64,000 nt of DNA from Tethya wilhelma (GCA_964030475.1 CAXIPT010000008.1:5356465-5420464); one strand, 5' to 3'. Numbered from the stretch's first letter, positions 1-11,900 are shown. Program-made: numbers and translations. The notes: generated by a model not told the origin, from the letters alone.

Positions 1-7
1 AAATAAT

Positions 8-1552
8 TCAGTCATCAGCATATTTATCATAATTAAGTACTGCAACCAATGCATCAGGATTTACAATTAGGTAGATCCCAAATGGGATCAAAACACCACC
101 AAGTGCACTAACTACTACTGACCTAAACAAATATGAATTTTTAGTTTCAACTGTGATAACTTTACTAGGTGCACTTTCATCTCCATTATGATTCACAGCA
201 CGAACACGAAACATATAGCAGGTATCAGTTTTTAAATTACAAGCCCTGAACCATGTTCTCACCCGTAACATTTTAGAGGTATATTGAGCTTCTCGACGTT
301 GCTTCATCTCCAAGACATAGTGATCAACAGCACCAGGGTGATGTAGTGGGGCTTCCCATTTTAGCCCAATCTGGTTTTCCTTCCTCTGGTCCCTGGGAAA
401 GTCAAAATTAAGTGGTGGACTGGGGACCACATTTGCAATCTTAATTGGATGAGAGGATAACATTCTCTCTTCACTCTCTCCCCACCGGTTTCTGTATTGT
501 ATGCTGAAATGGTACTCTTGTTCAGGATCCAGATTGATATAAGTATGAGCATTGATAGTGGTTGTTTCAATTTCAATTTCTCTCGGACGACTCCAGTTAC
601 AACTCCTAGCAACACGCCTCCTGAATAAACAATGAGTAACTTGTTGTTCTTCAAAGATTTTGTCAGGTTCAGACACTGTGATGGTGATGGAACGATTTGC
701 AGCTACATTCCACTGAGGTTTGGAAGGCATGGAGGGTGGACTCTGATCCATGTAAACAACACAGGATGGTGTAGACCAAGGCCCACTGCCATGTTCGTTT
801 TTAGCACGAACTCTAATTAAATAACTATTCCACCCGTCTAATTCGACAGCTGTAGAAGTAGCAGGAGCTGCAACTTCTAGGGTGATGGTATTTCTGCTAC
901 TTTCCTGTTTCACATGTATTATATACTGTGTTGTATTCTCTGCTTGCCTCCAATTGATAATGGCTTGGTTGCCACGGAGATTAGCTCGCACAAGCTGTAC
1001 ATTACCTGGTGGCTGACCAATGCTGAAAGCTGTGGGGCTTTCAAAATTCTGCAATGACAAATATAGTCGTGTAGCAACCAGTGCACGTGTATTGCGGTTA
1101 ATTGCAAGATCAACGTTACGTACAGCACGGTCTATGGCTCTCTGGACCCTTTCGAGTTTTTCTGAATTGCTTGAACTAAAGGCGAAATTTTTGACTGATT
1201 TTCTATTCAATCCTGTAACCGTCATAATTGATTCATATAGCTTCACAGCATCTTCTAATGTTTGCTTTAGTTGAACAATTTGACGTTGCAAGTTTTTATC
1301 TTTTTGCAACTCTTCACTTTCCTCAACATCAAAAAACAGGGCTTCAAGATTGCTTTTCACTCCTTCCAAATCTTCAAAGAAAGCACTACATTCTTTGTTG
1401 TTTTTTTGATATTTTGTACGCAAGTCATATAGAATTTCAATACAGGATGATAGCATGGAGGGTAGAGAAGATGCTAGAGCACATGCTCCTTTACAAGCTA
1501 ATCCGGCCATTGTAGAGGGAGGAAATACTTCAGATTTTGCTTCAAGCCACAA
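8..1552 (-). CDS. Single-exon protein with N-terminal helical bundle, three FN3 domains and a C-terminal membrane segment
   Basis: Uninterrupted 514-residue reading frame. A second Met 14 residues in (MAGLACKG) is an equally good start. Residues ~15-165 are predicted all-helical and resemble in character the HeLo/MLKL-type four-helix bundle found in cell-death and immune adaptors; this is weak similarity and only inference. Residues ~180-270, 275-375 and 380-470 look like three fibronectin type III domains, with repeated W, Y.I.V.A and NxxGxSxPS-type signatures. Residues ~475-500 form one hydrophobic span followed by a short acidic tail (YDKYADD), so the protein is probably tail-anchored; no N-terminal signal peptide is seen. 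Being intronless among intron-rich neighbours suggests a retrocopy or a lineage-expanded family. No orthologue is recognised. Confidence 0.8.
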   Translation of the reverse strand: MWLEAKSEVFPPSTMAGLACKGACALASSLPSMLSSCIEILYDLRTKYQKNNKECSAFFEDLEGVKSNLEALFFDVEESEELQKDKNLQRQIVQLKQTLEDAVKLYESIMTVTGLNRKSVKNFAFSSSNSEKLERVQRAIDRAVRNVDLAINRNTRALVATRLYLSLQNFESPTAFSIGQPPGNVQLVRANLRGNQAIINWRQAENTTQYIIHVKQESSRNTITLEVAAPATSTAVELDGWNSYLIRVRAKNEHGSGPWSTPSCVVYMDQSPPSMPSKPQWNVAANRSITITVSEPDKIFEEQQVTHCLFRRRVARSCNWSRPREIEIETTTINAHTYINLDPEQEYHFSIQYRNRWGESEERMLSSHPIKIANVVPSPPLNFDFPRDQRKENQIGLKWEAPLHHPGAVDHYVLEMKQRREAQYTSKMLRVRTWFRACNLKTDTCYMFRVRAVNHNGDESAPSKVITVETKNSYLFRSVVVSALGGVLIPFGIYLIVNPDALVAVLNYDKYADD

Positions 1553-1834
1553 ACGTTAACTCTAAATGTGAACTGGTCAGTGTAAGCTCTATTTAAATGA
1601 ATGGTCACGTATCTAGAACACATTCAACATCACATGTCATTTGCAAATATTCATTGATCACAAGATTCACACCAGAGTATTGTACTGTTGTGGATTATTC
1701 AAACAGTAGTATTGCTATTCTTCATTCTCACAAAGAACTGGATGACAACAGCAAAAAGAATTGTGACCATAAAATAACATGTACATATATAAGAGGAGCA
1801 ATTATTATTTAAAGACTCACACAGTACTTATATG
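1553..1834. other. Intergenic, 3' flank of the DDX11 gene
   Basis: AT-rich sequence between the start of the FN3 protein and the last recognisable DDX11 exon, both on the minus strand. It must hold the promoter of the FN3 gene and the 3' end of DDX11. No coding similarity or RNA gene is seen. Confidence 0.5.
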
Positions 1835-4234
1835 AGAACTCTTGTTACTCACCTTCCTAACGGCAGCAAATGCCTGTCCAAATCCCTGGCACACCTCCAG
1901 CTGTGAGTTGATCCACTCTGGCAGCTTCTCTCGTATCCCTGCCCTCTGGTAGCGCTGGTCAGCCAGGAGGATGCAGGCATAGTCCCCGGCGTGGCGTATG
2001 GAGCGACCTATGGACTGGTTGACGGCCTTCATGCACAGGTTCTCATAGTGGACCTGACCAGGGAGACGGCCATCAGGGGAACGGGGCTATATAAGGGTGA
2101 GTGCACACACATGTACATAATATTCAGATTATTATAATCATTGTTCAACACTAGAGAGTGTATCCACACCAGTTGGATTTGGCATTATTGACTCAAATAT
2201 ATTCATAATTCAACTACTACTTGGGGGTATATTGGGAAACACCTTTTTTAGCCACAAACCTTACGCAAACTGCATGACACAGTCAGCTTTCGGAATACTA
2301 CTCCCAGACACAATAGGTGTGTGAGTTGTGAGGCATGTATATCTTTCCAGTGGGATTATTTATCATGGAGAATTTTTCTTACCATGTTAGCATTGAGGTA
2401 GTTTATCCTCTCATTGAGCTCGGGGGACCTGACATTGGGGTATGCAAGCGTACTTCTCTTAACACATCTGACGCTGCCGACGAAGATAGGGTTCTTACAC
2501 TACATGCCAGTCACTAAGACGCTATGACTGACATAGGTTCTGCGAATAGGTGGGGCTCAACTATATGCTCAACTGAGTATGCAGTTAGCGAGGCATATAT
2601 TTCAGGGGAGACTCACCACGGCCCCCAGACCATGTATGTGATGAACCTTAGGCAGTATTTGACTCCTGCCATAGCCCCGCTACACTAGCACACTTACTAT
2701 ATATAGTTGCGAGTCCCTATTTATACCACAAACATTACTGATAGAAAATGTTAGTTGGGTTTCGTTAATGAGATTCATTGAAGACGGAAGACGTGACGCT
2801 AAATGGAATGCAGTTAATTGATTTAAAGGAAGTGACGTAAACATACGCGAACTGGAATGTAATTAACACCGCGCCGTAAAAAAGAAAACAGCTTCTCCAG
2901 GCTTCTACAAAAGGCCTAGCCTATAATACTATCTCATAATGGCTTTGCTACCAAGAAATCAGCTATCCAAACATATTCTTTCGCTAGAGAAGCTAAAAAG
3001 CCTTTTGCCTCAAGTACAGACTCCTAAAAAAGTCTCTCCATATGACACTGACAGTGAGTGCAGGGAAATAGATTGTGCAGCTGATATTGGCAATTTGAAT
3101 TGCTGGTATAATCATGAACATTCTGCAAGAGTGGTAGCAAGCAAGCTAGAAACTCTCACCTCTTCTGGTCGTCTGGTGTTCAACATGAATGCGAGATCTA
3201 GGCAAAAAAGGTTAGAAAGACAAAGACAAAGAAGAAAGAGCCCGAATTATTGACTTGCGTGATACGTAAATACTCACACATGCTCATATATGAGACTGGC
3301 ACTGATCAAGAAACTAAGCTACTTAGCATTCAGTACTGTATTGCAAGTGCTACAAGCATCAACAATTTTCTAAACAGAGGTTATTATAACTAGGCTGACC
3401 ACAACTCAGTACATTCTTGATAGCTACAGGCTAGAATTTAAGGTTGGTTGGATGATGAAGTCATGCATTCATGTATGGTTGTGCATCATGCTAGTTGATT
3501 GCGCTGAGGCTTATGCACCTTGGTGCCTTCATTCTGCTGGTGGATGCTAATGTGCATGTGCATAATAATGCCACATGGGGTAGATAAATAATGACCTTTG
3601 AACTCTACCTACAAATATGGCTGCATTGTAGTACATGAATTTATACACTAAGTTTCTAGTTTTTATTTACGCCTATTTATGATGAAAACGAGTATCAAGG
3701 AATGTAGTACCCATGAAAAGAACTTACTTTGTGCTGTCAAAGTTGGCTCAACACATTTTGGTTCTCTGGAAACCTTTTCAAGTAAGTCAGTTAGGAAGTA
3801 CATAAGTATGTCGGAGAACAAAAATGGCACTTTTGTGGCTTCCCACTAGCGCTTTCTACGAGTGCTGAGGAAAGTTTTTGTGAGTTTTAGGCCTTGCAAG
3901 TAGTTGGTAATCTGTCAGTGAAAGCCTCTGAGCAACTTTGAAAGTTTAATTTTGTTTGACTAGATTTTATAGTGACCAATATTTTGTATTGCGTCAATGG
4001 GACAGGCGGCCCATTCCTACTATATATATGTACTACCGTACGTGTGATACATACATACATACACATACATACACATACATGTGATCCACTGATCTCCACG
4101 GAGTGGACGCTACTGATGGTGTCCAGGAGGTTGTGAGCCTCATCAATGATGACCACGTTGCCCTTCAGTCTCACCCCCACAGCCTCCCTGGTGGGGGAGT
4201 GAAGGAGGGTGTTGTAGGGAAGGACCACCAGCTA

Positions 4235-4280
<46 letters not shown>

Positions 4281-4281
4281 N

Positions 4282-4334
<53 letters not shown>

Positions 4335-5311
4335 ATTATTACCAACCCTCACTCAGTGAATGGCTCTACTATACCACACCTGTGCAGCAGGGATGGCGTA
4401 GCGTACACCATAGTAGGGACAGGCTCCCAGCTCCCTGCCGACTGACACCAGCTGCTCAATGTCCTGAACTTCAGCCTAAAATGGAAACAATTGATCAATG
4501 GTTTAAAGTGGCAATTGACTTAAGATTGTGGTCCACTTACAAGTGCCAAATCTCTGAAGTTTTCTAGAGGGTCTGGTTTATAGAATGGACAGGAAGCTGA
4601 GGATGACTTAGAAGATGTCTTCCTTTTCTTCTTCTCTTGATTTAAAGGAGCATCTTTCTTCTCTGCATCACAGCACAGGGCATATGATATGGTGAAGACT
4701 AGCATCAAAAATAATAGTATGAGTGTGTGTATTTGTACCATTCTTTTTCTTATTCTTTTGCATCTCAAGACAGCGATCATTGATGAGCGTCAGTGACTTC
4801 AACCTGGTCACCTCCTCATTGATACACAGGTTCTGAAAACACACACATAAATACATAAATATGTAAATACAACACACACATGCGTGATCACCATAGCAGC
4901 GCCGCACCTGTCTTGATCCGAGTGTTACCACGTGGATGAACTCTCCAAAGGGACTCTTCTGCACCTCCCTCACAAACTGGGCCAGCTGGGAGTGGGTTCT
5001 GCTGCAGTAGTAGATCTAATTGAATAAGAAACACAATACAATGAGCTCTTATCGCCATGACAGCAGAGTGGCGCAGTGGGAGCGTGCTGGGCCCATAACC
5101 CAGAGGTCGATGGATCGAAACCATCCTCTGCTAGTAACTTTCTTTTTTTTTTTCACTATTCAAAAACATTTTTACCTTTCTAACATAATGATCTTCTTCC
5201 ATATTCTCTTCAGTGTCTGAACTAGAAAAAAAAAAAGTTTTCTTTTTCTAATCAAAATGTGACAGCTAAATAAATTTAAAAAAAAACAAAAAAAAACAAA
5301 ACAAACAAACT

Positions 5312-5351
<40 letters not shown>

Positions 5352-5502
5352 TAATCTACCTTTCATTTGCTGCTGTTGTTGAGCTGGTGTCATCATCACT
5401 GAAGTACTCCCCCACTACAATGTCCTCATCTTCCTGGGGGGGCTGACCACTGGCCTCCGCTAGGAGCCTGTCTATCTCAGCACGGGTTGGAGACACCTCA
5501 CG

Positions 5503-5572
<70 letters not shown>

Positions 5573-6287
5573 ACTTTTGTAAAGCTAAAATTTTTGGGCT
5601 AAAAAGGACACACTTTTGTGAAAACAAGTTTTTCTTCTTAGTTGGAGTAGCAGCTCAAACCAGTAAGGTATTTGTGCTCACCTTTCTCTTTCCTCTCCAT
5701 CTAGCCGCTCCTCCTGTTCCCTGCTCCTCTCTCAATCGCCTCAGCTTCTCTTCTCTCTGGCTCTTCAGTTTTATCTCCTCCCTGAGTCTGTACACTGCCT
5801 CCTTCTCCGCCTTCTGTTGGTCAAACTCTGCAAACCAATCAGGTTCTGGAGACAAGAATGAACACGACATCACTATTACATCATCATTATTGTCTCCAGC
5901 TGATCCATTTCACCATACCTCCATTGGTGGTTGTATTATTTGCTGTGTCAGCAGCCATTCCACCCTCCAGTACTGATGGTGGCAGTCTACCAGCCAGCAC
6001 AGCTTCCAGCCTCTCTCTGTCCCTCTGCTCACTATCCACCAACCACTTTAGAGCTCCACAGATGAGGCTCAGTGACTTGCCCTGCGACAGTGGGCACATT
6101 TCTAAGATATTGTTCATTTCATGACAGACTGTCCACTTACAGTTCCTGTGGGACTCTCGAAGATGCCAATGCCTCCTGCTTCCAGGGTGTGGTACAGCTT
6201 CTTCATGAACTCTCTCTGGATGTCATACGGCTTGAAAGGGAAGGGGAACTCGTCTGGGGGGCTCAGTTCTTTCTCCAAGGACTCCAT
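1817..6287 (-). CDS. DDX11: DDX11/ChlR1-type iron-sulfur DNA helicase, central part not recognisable
   Basis: Superfamily 2 XPD-like 5'-3' DNA helicase acting in sister-chromatid cohesion and replication-fork repair in the nucleus. The start at 6287 opens an exon reading [15 protein letters not shown]. The Walker A motif TGTGKS is split by the next intron. Further exons carry [22 protein letters not shown], the cysteine region (CPFY, CPYYG) typical of the Fe-S cluster, and LPYNTLLH followed by the DEAH box [10 protein letters not shown] at ~4079-4231. The 3' exons carry [18 protein letters not shown] (~2384-2440) and motif [15 protein letters not shown] (1835-2083). The roughly 340 residues that the family has between the DEAH-box exon and the AYPN exon were not found in 2440-4078, and the AYPN exon has lost the conserved motif just upstream. 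It shares a short divergent promoter with PGK. It may be a damaged copy or an assembly problem. Confidence 0.82.
2441..2938. other. Stretch where DDX11 helicase exons are expected but not seen
   Basis: No reading frame on the minus strand resembles the second RecA-like domain of DDX11. A CRE-like TGACGTAA (~2833) lies upstream of the small plus-strand reading frame at 2939, so the distal part may serve as its promoter. Confidence 0.35.
2939..3253 (+). CDS. Small basic hypothetical protein inside the DDX11 gap
   Basis: 104-residue frame starting ATAATGG and ending TGA. The N-terminal half is mixed ([16 protein letters not shown]). The C-terminal ~25 residues are strongly basic and helical ([15 protein letters not shown]), suggesting nucleic-acid or acidic-partner binding or a nuclear signal. 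The composition is unlike a random noncoding frame, and a TGACGTAA element sits about 100 bp upstream. It lies antisense to DDX11, exactly where helicase exons are missing. A GTGAG at ~3053 could act as a donor, so the true product may be spliced differently. No family is recognised; function unknown. Confidence 0.4.
   Translation: MALLPRNQLSKHILSLEKLKSLLPQVQTPKKVSPYDTDSECREIDCAADIGNLNCWYNHEHSARVVASKLETLTSSGRLVFNMNARSRQKRLERQRQRRKSPNY
3254..3886. other. Noncoding stretch in the DDX11 gap
   Basis: AT-rich, with no splice-bounded frame resembling the helicase on either strand and no RNA gene seen. Confidence 0.4.
4237..4333. repeat. (GA)n microsatellite with one N, adjoining a DDX11 3' splice site
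   Basis: Nearly pure GA run on the plus strand, so (CT)n in the DDX11 transcript, ending in CATCTAG at the exon border at 4231. It forms the polypyrimidine tract. The N at 4281 marks an unresolved base. Confidence 0.95.
5062..5133 (+). tRNA. Initiator tRNA-Met (CAU)
   Basis: The 72 bases fold as a complete cloverleaf without CCA. The 7-bp acceptor stem AGCAGAG pairs with CTCTGCT and gives the A1:U72 pair diagnostic of eukaryotic initiator tRNA. The anticodon stem carries three consecutive G:C pairs (GGG/CCC) around anticodon CAT at 5094-5096. The T-loop reads ATCGAAA rather than TTCGA, another initiator hallmark. Discriminator base is A. Internal A box (GTGGCGCAGTGGG) and B box (GGATCGAAACC) are present, and a T run at 5143-5153 is a Pol III terminator. 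It lies antisense in a DDX11 intron. Confidence 0.97.
5143..5153 (+). terminator. Pol III T-run terminator of tRNA-iMet
   Basis: Eleven T residues begin 9 bases after the tRNA end, as expected for RNA polymerase III termination. Confidence 0.85.
5504..5570. repeat. (GT)n microsatellite forming a DDX11 3' splice site
   Basis: On the minus strand this is (CA)n ending directly in CAG at the exon border at 5502, without an intervening polypyrimidine tract. A second CA run lies in a neighbouring intron at ~5313-5349. Confidence 0.9.
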
Positions 6288-6469
6288 GTGGCACTGAACA
6301 TGCAGCTGCTGGTGTGGTACAACAAATGATGTAATTTAGCGCCAAACGCGCGCCGCCATGGGCACCAATAATTAAATTTTCGCGGGTAAATGCCGCGCAT
6401 ATACACGAGCTGCACTTGTGCTGCACTTTGACCCTATTCAGTAACCCTAGCTGACCACTGTCTGGAAGA
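6288..6469. promoter_or_regulatory. Divergent promoter region DDX11 / PGK
   Basis: 182 bp separate the two start codons. It holds a GC-rich block (GCGCCAAACGCGCGCCGCCATGGG) with an E2F-like GCGCCAAA near 6341, and TGATGTAAT just before it. Both transcripts must start here. Confidence 0.6.
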
Positions 6470-7505
6470 ATGGCCTTCAACAAGCTGAGTCTGGATGCTG
6501 TGGACCTCAAAGACAAGAGAGTCCTCATGAGGTAGCAGTGCAGCCACCGGGACTACTGACCAGAGGTGTAACAGATAAACATATGCCATGGTTTTGTTCC
6601 TTGCAGGGTAGACTTCAATGTACCAATGGATGGTAAGACCATCACCAGCAATCAGAGGTAGGTAGAGGAACCGTTACAATCTCTGCTGCAACTAACACAT
6701 CTCATATTGCTGCTTGTTTCCAGGATAGTAGCAGCTCTGCCCAGCATCCAGTATGCACTGAAGAATGGTGCCAAATCTGTGGTGCTGATGAGCCATCTTG
6801 GTCGGCCAGAGGGGCAGCCTAATGACAAGTACTCCCTTGTACCAGTGGCAGAGGAGCTGAAGAGATTGCTGGCAATGTAAGTGAGAGAGTATCTAACTCT
6901 TGTGGATGCTGAGCAATACTTGGGATTGCCAAGTGATATAATTTGTTGGATAATTAGTAATTATAATTAATTGATTTCTATTACCACCACTAGTGATGTG
7001 ACCTTCCTCTCTGATTGTGTTGGAGACGAAGTAGAAGCAGCCTGTGCCAATCCAGCGCCTGGTGAGCTGGACTCCCACTAACACTGTATGTAGTCCAAGA
7101 GAAGATTATACAATGTGCCCTGCCAGGTTCTGTCATCTTGCTGGAGAACCTTCGTTTCCACGTTGAAGAAGAAGGCAAGGGTAAGGACAGTGCTGGGAAG
7201 AAGATCAAAGCCAGCGATGAAGCTGTCCAGACCTTCAGAGCCTCCCTCACCAAGCTGGGTGATGTCTATGTCAATGATGCATTTGGCACGGCTCATCGGG
7301 CCCACAGCTCCATGGTGGGCGTCAACCTCCCAGTGAGAGCGTCGGGCTTCCTCATGAAGAAGGAGCTGACTTACTTCGGACAGGCTCTCGGCGATCCAAA
7401 GAGACCCTTCCTGGCTATTCTTGGAGGGTGAGTGAGTGGGCACTGTGTCAGCTAGGAATGGTGGCTGTCTCTATCAATGGTTCACTGCTAGAAGTCCCTC
7501 CCCTC

Positions 7506-7552
<47 letters not shown>

Positions 7553-8473
7553 AGCCAAGGTCCACGACAAAATACAGCTCATCAAGAACTTGCTGGACAA
7601 GGTTGACGAGATGATCATTGGAGGTGGGATGGCCTACACCTTCCTCAAGACAGCCAACGGAATGAAGGTACACTGGTTTCACTTTCAGTCCACCCTGGTC
7701 TTGATGCTACCCCCTCCCATGTGTGTGTGTGTCTCTCGTCCTACAGATTGGTTCCTCTTTGTTTGACGAGGAGGGGTCCACCATTGTTGGCGACCTCATT
7801 GCCAAGGCGGAGAAGAAAGGTGTCAAGATGCACTTCCCAACCGACTTCCTCACTGCAGACAAGTTTGACAAAGATGCCAACGTATGTACCATTACATCAT
7901 AATATGACATAATATAAATGACATCATAATGATGTAATCTGTTCAGACTGGTACTGCTACCGTTGACTCGGGTATCCCCGATGGGTGGATGGGTCTGGAC
8001 GTGGGAGAGACCTCCAGGGGACTCTTCACCTCCGTGGTAGAGAGGGCGGCCACCATCGTGTGGAATGGACCAGTGGGGGTCTTTGAGTTTGAGAAGTTTG
8101 CAGTGGGGTCGAAGACACTGCTGGAGGCCATCGTCCTGGCAACGGAGAAGGGGGCAACCTCTATAATTGGTGGGTTAATTAAGTATTGATATCAGTTACG
8201 TTAATAGTATGCTAATTAACTGGTTAATTGTATGTACTTAAATTAAAGTAGCGTGTGATTGGAATTTGGTTGCTAAGGGTGTGTGTGTGGTTGCTATGGA
8301 TGATGTAATGGTGCACTACAGGTGGAGGGGATACTGCCACGTGTGTGGAGAAATATGGCATGACGGACAAAGTGAGTCATGTGAGCACAGGGGGCGGGGC
8401 CAGTCTGGAGCTCTTGGAGGGAAAGGAGCTACCCGGTGTCGCTGCACTCACTGACGCAGCTGCCAAACTCTAG
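6470..8473 (+). CDS. PGK1: Phosphoglycerate kinase
   Basis: Cytosolic glycolytic enzyme transferring phosphate from 1,3-bisphosphoglycerate to ADP. Nine coding exons: 6470-6531, 6607-6657, 6724-6876, 6994-7061, 7127-7427, 7553-7667, 7747-7881, 7947-8169 and 8322-8473. The translation is full family length (about 415 residues) with signatures in order: [34 protein letters not shown], the linker region after LAILGG, the nucleotide-site segment [23 protein letters not shown] and the C-terminal [29 protein letters not shown] is the only upstream Met in frame. The fifth intron ends in a long GT repeat followed by GCAG. No broken frames. Confidence 0.97.
7508..7549. repeat. (GT)n microsatellite at a PGK 3' splice site
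   Basis: Twenty-one GT units directly precede the GCAG acceptor of the exon at 7553, leaving no conventional polypyrimidine tract. Confidence 0.9.
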
Positions 8474-8931
8474 GAGACAGCAGCTGATAAAATCATAGAC
8501 TAGTATATAGCTGAAGTGTAACTTCCTCCATGTGACAATGGTCATGTATGATAGTCTGGACATAGCCTGTTTCTGTTTATAGTGAGTATATAGGGACATG
8601 AACATTTCTTGTCAGCATTAGCAAATTTAATTATATATACACAAGAAGTATATCTATAGCACATCTTGGAAGTAGGGTACAAACAGTGCAGCATGCGATA
8701 AGAGTGAGTGAGTGAAAGACTAAGAAGAAAGTTATAAATACAAAAATTAAATTTCAAAACAATACATAATACACACACACACACTGTACAAACTTTCTAA
8801 TTAACGTGCGACGAACATTAATGATCGTTACACACACAAAAACAAACAAAAAAAAAAACAACCTAAAGCCTTTTTTGATTTTTTGATTTTCAATTACTCC
8901 TACGATACGGTAGTGATGATATGATGGAGTT
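8474..8931. other. Convergent 3' region of PGK and NAA15
   Basis: AT-rich untranslated sequence between two convergent genes. No reading frame or RNA gene is supported. Confidence 0.6.
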
Positions 8932-11900
8932 CTATACACTTGCACTAGCAACAGCAGTCTCTTTAGTGTCCCCCTTGATCTCATTGATGTCCCCCGAGAG
9001 GACCGACATGGCTGCCAGCTCCTCGCTCTGCTGACCCCCCTTCACACTGGCAGTGGTGGTTGGGGGGTCTGTGGAGGATGACCCCTCAGGGACTGTAGCT
9101 GCCGGGGGTTCTTTTGGAGGGGGAGGTCTTAGTGCTGTTGCTAAGGGAAACAGCTCACGGCACTTGTCTTCGTACATGCTAAGAACAGATTCGGGACTGT
9201 TTCCAAAACCACCTTTCTTGATAAGGTCACGAACTTTTGTGCAATTCTACACATAAAGAATGCAGCAACAAAAATAATACATAAAACACAATACATGAAT
9301 ATTCATTGTTTCCTCAAATAGCCATGTACTTACCTCTAATGTTCGACCTTTGACCCCTGCTGAGAGATCAGTGATGTAGCCGAGTGCCTCATCTTTTGCC
9401 TCAGGGTGAAGTCTGTAGAGACACTGGGCACCTGAGGGATGGACAGGATTAGCTGATATTACTCTCTACCTAACAGCTGCAAGTGGAGGCCATTCACTAA
9501 CACTCACCACAGATGATGTGGTCCAGGGAGTCCTTGTGCTTCTTTAGGAACTCTCTATTCAGTTCTGAGAGGCTCACTCCATTGGTTATCGCCGGGAGAC
9601 TCTCGTCAATGACTGTCTGGATGGCCTCAGGGAGACCACTCCTACCAGACTCCACTGGGACAATAAGACAGAGATCTTTTACTCTAAGAACTAACTCCAT
9701 GGGTCAACAGGTGTGTGTGTGCGTGTGATGATTTACCTGCAAGTACAAAGTCCACGATGGCCATGTGCAGTTCTCCATTCTCAGGATCGACTGATCTCGC
9801 TCTCTTTATCGACTGCAACATCAGCAGAAACTTGCCTGAGGGGAAGTGAAACATGAAACTAATTGAACCATGCACTATGTATGCAATGATAATGCCTCAC
9901 GTCTTCTGGAGTGGATGTTGTACGCTAAAAGATGTGTTTCTATCCTCTTCCTGGCAAGGTGCTGAAGAGGAACAAGAAACTTGACAGCTTCTTCCAGTGG
10001 CTTTTCAACCTGCATGTGGACAAGAACGAATTGAAGCACATGAAACTTTCAAAGAAGACCACCACCCACCTCTAAGAGTTCCTTTGGGTCAAACTTCGAT
10101 TCTTTCTTGTCTTCTTGTCTCTTGTCATCATCACCTTGCTTGTGAGGCTTGTTCTCTGAGAGGACGAGAGGTGGGCATTAATTAGAAATCTGAAACCACT
10201 ACATCAAGATGTCCACCTTTCTTTTCATCCTGTGCTTTGGCCTGAGCTTTGAGCTGAGCTTTCCTTTGCTTTCTCTGTCGTTTCTTTAGCTCTGATGCTG
10301 ACAACTCACCTACCATGAGGCAACAATCACACACACATAACAATACTCTATCTTCAGAGCAACCTCACATACCAGTGGCTTCTATGGGTCCGTTCAGAGT
10401 GCCCTTCTTGGCATCAGGGTTGTCATGGAGATAGATATAGATCTGTCGTACAAACATATAGTCCACATTCAACCAGTCCATTCGACCATATATGCTGTCA
10501 AAGTATATACCTCTATAGCAGCTTTGGCTGCCTTGAAGTAGAAGGGGTGGTGTCTTAGTGTGTCCTCCAACCGAAGCACCCTACAGGGAGGGGGTAATAC
10601 ACAGGGGGTCCCTGACATAATTGCACAGGAAGTGGTGGTAACATAGCGTGACTCACTCCACGTATGCCCTCAGGGTGACCTTCCTCATGCAGTAGGTGTG
10701 GAAGTCAAACTGGTCGTCAATGATGTCAACAAAGTGCTGTGGGAGGAGGAACACAAGGGTTCAAAGTTCAAACTGATTCTTTATTAATGCACACCTTTTC
10801 AATTTCGTGAAGTTTCTGCAAAGCATCCCCCAGTTTACCCAACCTCCAGAAGGCCATTGCCATTTCTATCTGGAACCACATACACTGCATCTCGTCCATG
10901 GTTTGAAGAGGGGGAAGTCCCTCCTATAACACAATAATGACATCATAGATAATTCATGCAGCCTCTCTAAATAAAGAGCACCCTCCCTCACCCTGGTAAA
11001 GAGGCCAGCTGTCTCCACGGCCTTGTCCACCTCATTGGTCCTGAAGAGATACTTCACACACTTGCAGTTGACAAACCTGTCCGCTGTGTCGAGAGTCCGT
11101 GCCTCCTCTATCCACCGGGCAGCCTCCTGGAGATCACCTGCACGCTGGGTGGTGGTCACATGACTTCAAGATCTTTTCTCGAGGATTATAATAAGAGGGG
11201 TGATGTAATTTACCTTGTATATCTTTGCCTTCATCATGTACAGCTGCACATCAGTGGGGGTGTGGTCAATGGCCTCGTTAATCAATTCCAGTGCTCGGAC
11301 TTGGTTGCCAATAGCGTTGAAATGCTGAGACAGCAGAAACGTGGTCCACAAGAGAGTGCTGGGGGGCTCCATTGGTCCAGTGTCTGAAGGAGCACACAAC
11401 AAATTGGATGGATATTTTCATAACACATTTTGCGTACACCAACTGTTCTTACCATCGGGAGAGAAGCGCTCACAGCTCTTCAAAGATTCCATAAAACCAT
11501 TCAACATGTCCGCAATGACTTGAACCTACACAAAGACAATCCACACATATCATACTACCATCGCCATGACAACACAGCGGGTGCCACACCTTCTCAGGGT
11601 CAGAGTAGAAGGTCTTCAGACTCATGAAGAGAGAAGGGACTCCTTTGTGGAGGGACTTCTGAAGGAATGGCCTCAACAGGGAGGCAAACATATCCCCTAC
11701 GAACACATAACATCACATGATAATCACATGCCTAGGATGTCGTAGTCACATGATTATCACATGACTAACCAGTAGCCAGTGTAAGCGGGAGTCTCCTGAT
11801 GACGTGGGATCGGGGGTACTGTGCTTGGAGCTCCCGATAATGCTGAAGCAGTTCGTCCTGTGTCTCTAGCTTGAGGCACTTCACCAGGCACCGATGGTAA

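Noticed and set aside
4236..4445. Arg-Glu repeat reading frames over the GA run
   Set aside because: They are translations of a dinucleotide microsatellite inside a DDX11 intron and contain an undetermined base.
5356..5976. Thr-His and Cys-Val repeat reading frames across CA/GT runs
   Set aside because: Artefacts of microsatellites; the real coding sequence in the region is the minus-strand DDX11 exons.
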